From IMG/VR virus record IMGVR_UViG_3300025949_000053, positions 1-39,029 of that record: a stretch of 39,029 nt of DNA; one strand, written 5' to 3'. Both the position numbers and the translations under genes were made by a program. Each line of letters begins with the position of its first letter. The first letter of the stretch is position 1. This DNA is from a virus. The notes beneath the pieces were generated by a model, which was not told the DNA's origin, made no database searches, and saw only the letters and a list, made by a program, of their open reading frames with translations. This document shows positions 32,415 to 39,029 of the stretch, in pieces.

Positions 32415-33497
32415 ATGCCAAGACAAAAGAAAGAAGAAGTTAAAACAGCGAAATCAGTTGTAACAAAGAAGATAAATCAAGGAAGGTTCGGATTTGATCT
32501 TCATGGATTTAAAAAAACAAAAAATTTATCTAATACTGCTAAATTTAAAAAGCAAGAATATTATAAAGCTTCTCCAGCCTTCCAGGAAATATTATCTATA
32601 CCTGGCATACCTAAAGGTCATATAACTTTGTTGCGTGGTCATTCTAATACAGGTAAGACTACCGCTATGGTTGAACTTATAAAAGATGTTCAGAAATGTG
32701 GTGATCTACCAGTCATTATTATTACAGAAATGAAGTGGTCTTGGGAACATGCTAAGATAATGGGTCTTGAAGTAACGGAAGAAGTTGATATTGAAACAGG
32801 AGAGATTACTTATAGTGGAGATTTCATTTATGTAGATAGAAGTAATCTTAAAACAATCGAAGATGTTGCTGATTTTATTTCAGATCTTCTCTTAGCGCAA
32901 GAACGTGGTGAACTTCCGGTTAACTTATGCTTCTTTTGGGATTCAATTGGATCAATACCATGTTTACAATGTTATGAATCTAATAAGAGTAATGCTATGT
33001 GGAATGCCGGAGCAATGTCAAATAATTTCGGCAATTTTGTTAATCAGCGAATAATATTATCTAGAAAAGATACGTATAAATATACGAATACATTAGTAGC
33101 CGTTAATCAAATACGAATTGCATATCCTAGTACCCCGATGGAGATGCCTAAACTTGAAAATAAAGGAGGCAACGCGATGTTTAGAGATGCTACTTATATA
33201 ATAACATTCGGTAATGTAAAAGGACCCGGAACAGTTAAGGTAAAAGCTAAGAAGAATAATAAAGAAGTTGAATGGGCAAATATTGTAAAAGTTTCATGTG
33301 ATAAAAATCATGGAACTGGTATTCAAACATCTGGTCGCATAGTTACTACTATTCACGGCTTTATCAGTAATGATAAAAAAGAAATCGATAAGTATAAGAA
33401 AGAACATTCTGATGAATGGGCTAATATACTTGGATCAAAAGATTTTGAAATAGTTGAAGAGGAAGATAATACTGACGCTACAGTTACAGAAGATTAA
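32415..33497 (+). CDS. uvsX: UvsX-like RecA family recombinase
   Basis: This 360-aa protein has Walker A GHSNTGKTT (residues 75-83, Lys81, Thr82), Walker B LCFFWDSIG with Asp176, and a DNA-binding loop region around NTLVAVNQIR. It also has an EMKWSWEHAK helix after strand 3, typical of T4-type UvsX. It binds single-stranded DNA and catalyses strand exchange for recombination-dependent replication and repair. Length is slightly less than T4 UvsX (391 aa). A Lys-rich N-terminus (MPRQKKEEVKTAKSVVTKKI) may bind partner proteins or DNA. It follows SSB and precedes the FEN nuclease and helicase in one transcript. Confidence 0.92.
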   Translation: MPRQKKEEVKTAKSVVTKKINQGRFGFDLHGFKKTKNLSNTAKFKKQEYYKASPAFQEILSIPGIPKGHITLLRGHSNTGKTTAMVELIKDVQKCGDLPVIIITEMKWSWEHAKIMGLEVTEEVDIETGEITYSGDFIYVDRSNLKTIEDVADFISDLLLAQERGELPVNLCFFWDSIGSIPCLQCYESNKSNAMWNAGAMSNNFGNFVNQRIILSRKDTYKYTNTLVAVNQIRIAYPSTPMEMPKLENKGGNAMFRDATYIITFGNVKGPGTVKVKAKKNNKEVEWANIVKVSCDKNHGTGIQTSGRIVTTIHGFISNDKKEIDKYKKEHSDEWANILGSKDFEIVEEEDNTDATVTED

Positions 33498-33502
33498 TTT
33501 AC

Positions 33503-34537
33503 ATGAAAAAAGACCGGTTACTCTCCATACTATCCTCTTTAAAAGAGGAAGATGTCCCCTTGCATTCCCATTTCAATAGTAAAGTACTTATCATAGATGG
33601 AATGAATACATTCCTTCGAAGCTTTGCTATTGATAATAAATTTAACAGAAATGGTCATCATATTGGTGGGGTAGCCGGTTTTTTAAAATCGATTGGTTAT
33701 GCCATAAGAACAGAAACTCCTTCCAGGGTAATAATAGTTTTTGATGGTGAAGGTGGATCAGTAAATCGCAGATACCTATATCCTGAATACAAGACCAATC
33801 GGAATACTGGAAGACTTGTTAATAAAATGTTTGATAATAAAGATGAAGAAGATGATGCTAAGATAAATGAAATTGAAAGACTCATCGATTATCTTAATTA
33901 TCTTCCAGTGACAGTTATTGCTATAGATCGTTTGGAGGCCGATGATGTTATTGGATATCTTACTAAAAAGATATATAATGACTATACAGATAGCAATGTT
34001 TGTATCATGTCTTCTGATAATGATTTTTTACAACTGGTTAATGATCGCGTTTATTGTTATTCTCCTACTAAAAAGAAGCATTATTATCACAAAGATGTTT
34101 TTGAAGAGTTTGGTGTATATCCCTGGAACTATTTGTTATATAAATGTTTTCTGGGAGATACATCGGATAATGTCAAAGGTATTTATGGTTTGGGCGAAAA
34201 GAAGCTCGTTAAATTATTCCCTATAGTAACTTCAGAACAAGTTATTTCTTTCGATGATATTTATGAAATTTGTGAAGATCCCCCAGAGAAAAGTGTTTTA
34301 TATGATCGTGTATTAGAAGGTAAACGAATATTGTTCATCAATGAACAGATAATGAATCTTTCCAAACCTAATATCTCTGAAACTCAATCTAGTTTTATAG
34401 ATTCATTTATGGAAGTGAAACCTTCCAAGCTTAGGAAAATAGATTTCCTTTCTCTTTACAGATCGGATGGTATGGAGGGAACAATTCCAGGAATAGACAG
34501 TTGGTTGGAAACATTTTCTGTTTTAAATAGGTATTGA
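33503..34537 (+). CDS. rnh: RNase H / 5'-3' FEN-type nuclease (T4 rnh-like)
   Basis: This 344-aa protein has the FEN acidic motifs: VLIIDGMNTFLRS with Asp32, IVFDGEGGS, YPEYKTNR, LEADDVIGYL, and SSDNDFLQLV, followed by GDTSDNVKGIYGLGEKK, the helix-hairpin-helix region that binds DNA and potassium. It removes RNA primers and 5' flaps from lagging-strand fragments, as T4 RNase H does. Length is close to T4 Rnh (305 aa). It lies between uvsX and the helicase. Its stop is just before the helicase start region, so coupling is likely. Sequence and context agree well. Confidence 0.92.
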   Translation: MKKDRLLSILSSLKEEDVPLHSHFNSKVLIIDGMNTFLRSFAIDNKFNRNGHHIGGVAGFLKSIGYAIRTETPSRVIIVFDGEGGSVNRRYLYPEYKTNRNTGRLVNKMFDNKDEEDDAKINEIERLIDYLNYLPVTVIAIDRLEADDVIGYLTKKIYNDYTDSNVCIMSSDNDFLQLVNDRVYCYSPTKKKHYYHKDVFEEFGVYPWNYLLYKCFLGDTSDNVKGIYGLGEKKLVKLFPIVTSEQVISFDDIYEICEDPPEKSVLYDRVLEGKRILFINEQIMNLSKPNISETQSSFIDSFMEVKPSKLRKIDFLSLYRSDGMEGTIPGIDSWLETFSVLNRY

Positions 34538-34545
34538 GAATTACT

Positions 34546-35937
34546 ATGACGATTAACAAATTATCAGAATACGGACACTCATTTCAGATCAAAATACTTT
34601 CTTCTCTATTACAGGACAATAGGTTCCTGCAGAATATAATAGATCTTCTTTTACCTGATTATTTCGATTCGGAAGCGCATAAATGGATAATCCAATTCAT
34701 ATTAGAATACTTTTCCAAGTATAAAATATATCCAACACTAGACGCTTTACAAATTGAAATAAAGAAACAGCGTAAAGAGTCTCTTAAAGTTTCTATCATT
34801 GAAAATCTCAGGGAGGCTTATAACTGCAACAATGAAGATATAGAGTACGTCCAGGAAGAATTCTTCGCATTTTGTAAGAATCAGACGCTTAAAGCGGCTT
34901 TATTACAGTCGGTAGATCTTCTAAAGGATGGTAATTTCGAAGATATTCGTCGTCTTATAAATAACGCGATGAAGGATAACAATGATAGGGATATTGGAAT
35001 GGACTATACTAATAATGTAGAAGAACGTTATAGAGATGATGAAAAAAAGGTTGTAAATTTCCCATGGAAGATTCTTAATGATATTACGGATGGAGGTTTA
35101 GAAGACGATAACTTAGTTTTATTATTTGCTCCTCCTGGTATCGGTAAGACTACTTTTGCTGCCATCATAGCAGCCCACTGTCTCAGACAGGGTAAAAATG
35201 TTTTATTCTATGCATTGGAGATATCTGAGAAGAAGATGGGTCGTAAGATAGACTCTATTATCACTGGAATTCCCATCAAAGAGCTTCGTAAACGTCGAGC
35301 AGAGGTAGATGCAGCAATGTCTAAATTACCAGGCAGGCTAATTATCAAAGCTTATCCACCTAAGAAGGCATCTCTGGATACATTAGAGACTCATAAGAAC
35401 AAGCTTCGTATAAATGAAGGCTTTGTAGCCAACGTAGTATTTTGTGACTATCCTGAGCTTCTAAAGGTGCGTAGATCACGTAAAGAGATAAGAGAAGAAG
35501 TAGACGATGTATATACTGAAATAAAAGGTATTGCGGTGGAAGATGGTATCCCTTGGATATGTCCTTCTCAAATCAATCGTATGGGATCCAGAGATAAGAT
35601 CATTGAAGGTGATAAAGTGGCAGGTAGTTACGGTAAGATGATGATTGGAGATTTGAATATGTCATTATCTAGAGACCGTAAAGACAAATTGAAAGGTACA
35701 GGCCGACTTCATATTATAAAAAGTCGTTTGGGACCTGACGGTATGACATATAAATGTACCATTGATCTTGAAAAAGGCTTCATAGATGTATCAGAAGAAG
35801 AATACGACGAGGATGAAGAGATAGAAGGATCCAAGAATATAAATGGTTATATGGTAGAAGAAGATACTATGAAACAATTGGCCAATAAATTTGCAAAATT
35901 TCAAAAATTAGATGCGGAAGTCGAAGAAGAAAATTGA
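34546..35937 (+). CDS. 41: Replicative DnaB-type helicase (T4 gp41-like)
   Basis: From ATG 34546 the protein has 463 aa; a TTG four codons earlier overlaps the upstream stop, but the ATG is preferred. The N-terminal part (about 1-145) is helical as in gp41/DnaB. Walker A is FAPPGIGKTT (about 194-203), followed by VLFYALEISEKKMGRKIDSI, a typical helix after strand 2 with catalytic Glu. NVVFCDYPELLK is the Walker B region, and WICPSQINRMG gives the H3-like motif. The C-terminus is acidic. It unwinds DNA ahead of the replication fork as a hexamer. The call is secure; no primase domain is fused. Confidence 0.9.
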   Translation: MTINKLSEYGHSFQIKILSSLLQDNRFLQNIIDLLLPDYFDSEAHKWIIQFILEYFSKYKIYPTLDALQIEIKKQRKESLKVSIIENLREAYNCNNEDIEYVQEEFFAFCKNQTLKAALLQSVDLLKDGNFEDIRRLINNAMKDNNDRDIGMDYTNNVEERYRDDEKKVVNFPWKILNDITDGGLEDDNLVLLFAPPGIGKTTFAAIIAAHCLRQGKNVLFYALEISEKKMGRKIDSIITGIPIKELRKRRAEVDAAMSKLPGRLIIKAYPPKKASLDTLETHKNKLRINEGFVANVVFCDYPELLKVRRSRKEIREEVDDVYTEIKGIAVEDGIPWICPSQINRMGSRDKIIEGDKVAGSYGKMMIGDLNMSLSRDRKDKLKGTGRLHIIKSRLGPDGMTYKCTIDLEKGFIDVSEEEYDEDEEIEGSKNINGYMVEEDTMKQLANKFAKFQKLDAEVEEEN

Positions 35938-35984
35938 TTTATAACATATCATATATATCGAGAAGAAAAATTTAATTTTTTCTG

Positions 35985-36015
35985 TATGCCGGTTTACTGA
36001 TCGGCATATTTATTT
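35985..36015 (+). terminator. Terminator-like hairpin before nrdB
   Basis: TATGCCG (35985-35991) pairs with CGGCATA (36002-36008) around a 10-base loop and is followed by TTTATTT. An AT-only palindrome (about 35964-35983) lies just upstream. It separates the replication operon from the nrd operon. The same 3' part forms a CATATTTATT variant of the recurring motif (36005-36014), 25 bp before the nrdB ATG. Confidence 0.7.
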
Positions 36016-36039
36016 CTACAGTCCCATAAAAGTAAATTT

Positions 36040-37053
36040 ATGTTATTAGATAAGAGAGTTTCATTTATGCCATTTGAGTATCCTGAAATAGAAAAATTCT
36101 CAGAAGGCATCCAGGGTACGTATTGGGTTCATAAAGAGGTTGATTTCACCGCTGATATTCATCATTTCCATACTGAATTAACGGATTCAGAAAGATATAT
36201 AATAGGAACTATTTTAAAAACCTTTGCTCAAACGGAGGTGTTTGTTGCTGATGAATTTTGGAGCCAGATGGCTAATTATATTCCCAAACCGGAAGTTTCT
36301 ATGGTAGCTCACACTTTTACAGAAAATGAATGGAGACATGCCAGGGCTTATGCTAGGTTGAATGAAGTATTGGGATTACATGATTTTGAAGCTTTTTTGA
36401 AAGATGAAGTTGCCGCAGAAAGATTCGAAAATCTTACTAAATTAGGAGATGAGCATGGTGGAAATCCAACTCCCGCTCAAATTGCCAGGACTTTGGCTTT
36501 ATTTGGTTGTTTTACCGAGAATGTTAATCTATTTTCACAATTCGCTATTTTACGCTCTTTTTCTTCTAATGGTAGAAATCTTCTACCAAATATAGCTAAT
36601 ATAATAGATTGGTCTCAATTAGACGAACAGGTACATGCTCAATGTGCTATGTGGTTGTTTAATATACTTAAAAAAGAATATCCAAAAATATGGAATGATC
36701 AATTGAAGAAGGACATCTATCAAGCAGCAGAATACACTTATGCGGTAGAATGTAAACTCATTGATCAAATATTTAAAAATGGTGATCTTCCAAATTTAAC
36801 TAAAGACCAGTTGTTAAATTTTATGAAAGATCGAATTAATAAGTCTTTAAAAACCATAGGACTTAAACAAATTATGTCCGTGGATAAGAATCTATTGAAA
36901 GAGATGAAATGGTTTTATGATGAAATAGATGCATCACATCAGGTAGATTTTTTCGCCAAAAGAGCCACGGAATATACAAAAGGTTTGGTTGTTTTCGATA
37001 AGAATTCAGTAAAGGTTACAAGAGAACAAATTAGACAACTAGTAAACGAATAA
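36040..37053 (+). CDS. nrdB: Class I ribonucleotide reductase, small subunit
   Basis: This 337-aa protein carries the dimetal ligands and radical site: Glu66 (in TFAQTEVFVA, the place of E. coli Asp84), Glu97 and His100 (ENEWRHARAY) with Tyr104 four residues after the His, matching E. coli Tyr122, then Glu160 (GCFTENVNLF) and Glu196/His199 (DEQVHAQCAMW). It provides the tyrosyl radical to the large subunit to make deoxynucleotides from ribonucleotides. Length is usual for NrdB. It lies one base ahead of nrdA and behind a terminator with a variant of the recurring motif, suggesting its own promoter. Confidence 0.95.
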   Translation: MLLDKRVSFMPFEYPEIEKFSEGIQGTYWVHKEVDFTADIHHFHTELTDSERYIIGTILKTFAQTEVFVADEFWSQMANYIPKPEVSMVAHTFTENEWRHARAYARLNEVLGLHDFEAFLKDEVAAERFENLTKLGDEHGGNPTPAQIARTLALFGCFTENVNLFSQFAILRSFSSNGRNLLPNIANIIDWSQLDEQVHAQCAMWLFNILKKEYPKIWNDQLKKDIYQAAEYTYAVECKLIDQIFKNGDLPNLTKDQLLNFMKDRINKSLKTIGLKQIMSVDKNLLKEMKWFYDEIDASHQVDFFAKRATEYTKGLVVFDKNSVKVTREQIRQLVNE

Positions 37054-37054
37054 A

Positions 37055-38773
37055 ATGAAAGAACAAGAGATTATTTCTTCCTGGAAGAAAGGGAAGGATT
37101 ATCCGTCATTTATGGACGAATCTGCACTTATAACACTTATAAATGGATATTTAATTAATAATGAAACGCCAAGGGATGCAATAAAAAGAATATCATCGAC
37201 TGCTGCAAGATTACTCGATAGAGATGATTTAGAAGATCAATTTTTCAACGCAATTTGGAAGGGATGGATATGTCCATCTACACCGGTATGGGCAAATTTT
37301 GGATCCAAAAGAGGTCTACCGATATCTTGTTTCAATTCACATATTCAAGATAGTATCTCGGGAATATTTGAAACTTTAGCGGAAGTAGCTAAGATGAGTC
37401 AAATGGGTGGTGGTACATCTGGATATTTTGGTTCTATAAGGCCGAGAGGATCTAAAACTGGTATAGCTAATGGAGTTATTACCGGTAAGACTGGAGGAAC
37501 TAAATCATTCATTTCTATTTATGATGCTACTATAAATAATGTATCCCAGGGAAAAGTTAGACGTGGTAATTTTGCAGCTTATTTAGATATTGATCATAAA
37601 GATATTGATGAATTTTTGAATATAAGAGAAGTAGGAGATCCAATTCAGAATATATCTCCTGGTGTGTGTATCACTGATTCATTTATTGAAAAACTATATG
37701 ATGGTGATGAAAAGGCTCTTACCACATGGGCTAAGATACTTGAGATGAGAGGTAAAACCGGAATGCCTTATATATTCTTCAATGATAACGTTAATAATGG
37801 TATTTCTACACCTTCCTGGTACGGATACAAACAAAATAATCCCGATCTTTATATCAGATCATCAAATCTATGTACAGAGATCTTAGAACCTTCTAATGAT
37901 TATTGGAGCTTTGTGTGTTGTTTATTATCTCTTAATATAGGTAAATATAAAGAATGGAAGAATACGAATGTTATACAATTAGCTATCTACATATTGGATT
38001 CTATCCTTACGGAATTCATCGATAAGACTTCGGATATAAAAGAAATGTGGAAAGCAAGAAAGTTCGCAGAAGAACATAGAGCAGTAGGTCTTGGTGTGCT
38101 TGGATGGCATTCTTTTCTGCAGTCGGAGAATATTCCATTCAATTCATTGATGGCTAAGTCGTATAATAGAATTATTTTCAAAGATCTTAGAGAGAAAGCT
38201 GAATTGGCTACATATGAACTAGGTGAGAAATATGAACCTTGCAATATAGGAGATGGTAAACGTAGAAATTCCGTATTATTGGCATTAGCACCAACAACAA
38301 CTAATGCTATTATTCAGGGAGAATCTCAAAGCATAGAACCATGGTCTTCTAATTATTTTATACATAAAACTTCTAAAGGTAATTTTATAAGAAAGAATAA
38401 ATTTTTAGAAGATATTCTTATTTCGATAGGTCATAATACGGATGAAATATGGGAATCTATTAAAAAGAATGGTGGTTCTGTTCAACATCTTGATATTTTG
38501 GATGATCATCAGAAGGACGTGTTCAAAACGTTCAAAGAGATAAATCAATTCATTATAATAGAACAAGCAGCAGAGAGACAGCAATATATAGATCAAGGTC
38601 AATCTTTAAATGTAAATATACCACCAGATACAGATCCAGGTTTAATATCTAAATTATATCTATACGCACATAAATTAGGTATAAAAACTCTTTACTATCA
38701 ACGCAGTGAAACCATATTAAGAGGAGGACTTCAAGAAATGTCACAAGAATCTTGTGTAGCTTGTTCAGGGTAA
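37055..38773 (+). CDS. nrdA: Class I ribonucleotide reductase, large subunit, without ATP cone
   Basis: This 572-aa protein has the catalytic core: Cys92 in LPISCFN, NLCTEI with Asn271, Cys273 and Glu275 (radical Cys and partners), Cys288/289 (FVCCLLSLN) as the second redox Cys, a TLYYQRS tyrosine pair for radical transfer, and a C-terminal CVAC pair (567, 570) that is reduced by thioredoxin or glutaredoxin. The N-terminus begins close to the catalytic core, so the ATP cone that allows dATP shut-off in most NrdA proteins is missing. That explains the short length compared with E. coli (761 aa). It is made with nrdB (ATG one base after its stop). Confidence 0.95.
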   Translation: MKEQEIISSWKKGKDYPSFMDESALITLINGYLINNETPRDAIKRISSTAARLLDRDDLEDQFFNAIWKGWICPSTPVWANFGSKRGLPISCFNSHIQDSISGIFETLAEVAKMSQMGGGTSGYFGSIRPRGSKTGIANGVITGKTGGTKSFISIYDATINNVSQGKVRRGNFAAYLDIDHKDIDEFLNIREVGDPIQNISPGVCITDSFIEKLYDGDEKALTTWAKILEMRGKTGMPYIFFNDNVNNGISTPSWYGYKQNNPDLYIRSSNLCTEILEPSNDYWSFVCCLLSLNIGKYKEWKNTNVIQLAIYILDSILTEFIDKTSDIKEMWKARKFAEEHRAVGLGVLGWHSFLQSENIPFNSLMAKSYNRIIFKDLREKAELATYELGEKYEPCNIGDGKRRNSVLLALAPTTTNAIIQGESQSIEPWSSNYFIHKTSKGNFIRKNKFLEDILISIGHNTDEIWESIKKNGGSVQHLDILDDHQKDVFKTFKEINQFIIIEQAAERQQYIDQGQSLNVNIPPDTDPGLISKLYLYAHKLGIKTLYYQRSETILRGGLQEMSQESCVACSG

Positions 38774-38780
38774 AGGTAGT

Positions 38781-38818
38781 GTCTCAGTTAGAAAAATAAG
38801 ATAAACTGAGACCTTTAT
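38781..38818 (+). terminator. Terminator-like hairpin after nrdA
   Basis: GTCTCAGTT (38781-38789) and AACTGAGAC (38804-38812) form a perfect 9-bp stem around a 14-base A-rich loop, followed by CTTTATAAT. The U run is short, but position right after nrdA supports termination. The stretch 38819-38858 is AT-rich leader without a recognisable promoter. Confidence 0.65.
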
Positions 38819-38858
38819 AATATTAAATTAATTAACAATACAAAAATCTCAATTTTTT

Positions 38859-39005
38859 ATGGGAAATCCAGTATCCGGAAGCATGAACTCTTTTGAAAAC
38901 ACACTAAAAGATGAGGAAGTCATTTACATATCTATGACTAGAAAAGACCAACGTGAGTTACTAGAAAAGATTGATTTTGCTATTTCTTTGTTGACCCGTT
39001 CGTAA
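38859..39005 (+). CDS. 48-aa protein of unknown function
   Basis: The ORF reads MGNPVSGSMNSFENTLKDEE then VIYISMTRKDQRELLEKIDF and ends AISLLTRS. It looks mostly helical and charged in the second half. I do not recognise it. It starts 46 bp after the terminator stem, has an AT-rich leader and a normal composition, and is followed immediately by another ATG, so it is probably a real small gene at the head of a new run. Confidence 0.5.
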   Translation: MGNPVSGSMNSFENTLKDEEVIYISMTRKDQRELLEKIDFAISLLTRS

Positions 39006-39006
39006 T

Positions 39007-39029
39007 ATGTTTTTTAAGTTCTACCATCA
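39007..39029 (+). CDS. Start of a gene cut by the window end
   Basis: ATG at 39007 begins MFFKFYH and is open to the window end, one base after the stop of the 48-aa ORF. Too little is present to identify. Confidence 0.35.

Overview
This window is a 39 kb piece of an AT-rich (about 30% GC by eye), T4-related contractile-tailed phage genome. Every convincing gene is on the + strand. Tail sheath, tail tube, tape measure, baseplate, UvsX recombinase, gp32-like SSB, RNase H/FEN nuclease, gp41-like helicase and class I ribonucleotide reductase place it in the broad T4 supergroup, but the gene order and sequences look far from T4. The host is probably a member of the Bacteroidota: start codons lack Shine-Dalgarno sequences and sit in AT-rich leaders, two promoters match the Bacteroidota pattern TTG-N20-TAnnTTTG exactly, signal peptides end in the Bacteroidota-like 'A/S-Q' style, and Ig-like and C-terminal domains resemble surface proteins of Chitinophaga/Cytophaga-type bacteria.

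Layout. (1) 1-14907 is a host-recognition locus: a fibre gene cut by the window start, an SGNH hydrolase, a 52-codon fibre/hydrolase chimera remnant, a 1356-aa repeat fibre, then four genes with signal peptides (a beta-helix tail-spike-like protein, an Ig-domain protein, a small unknown, and a three-domain esterase/Ig/beta-helix protein). (2) 14942-15470 has a holin-like membrane protein and a coiled-coil protein. (3) 15551-28953 is the tail module: sheath, tube, a 198-aa acidic protein, a gp26-like tail assembly chaperone with an apparent +1 frameshift extension, tape measure, and several baseplate/hub proteins. (4) 28977-35937 is replication and recombination: a compact family-A-type DNA polymerase, SSB, UvsX, FEN nuclease and helicase, with several small unknown genes. 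(5) 36040-38773 is nrdB-nrdA, followed by a terminator-like hairpin, a 48-aa ORF and the start of another gene.

The genes are tightly packed, with many ATGA/TAATG overlaps suggesting translational coupling. Boundaries between units often carry a hairpin followed by a recurring GATATTTATA motif, a candidate phage promoter element. The two host-type promoters lie in a 40-bp perfect direct repeat that brackets the polymerase-like cassette. The most interesting observations are the frameshifted chaperone, the polymerase-like protein and its repeat-bracketed cassette, the secreted carbohydrate-active cassette, and the fibre/hydrolase remnant. No tRNA, CRISPR, integrase or transposase was seen. All family calls come from reading motifs by eye; no database search was run.
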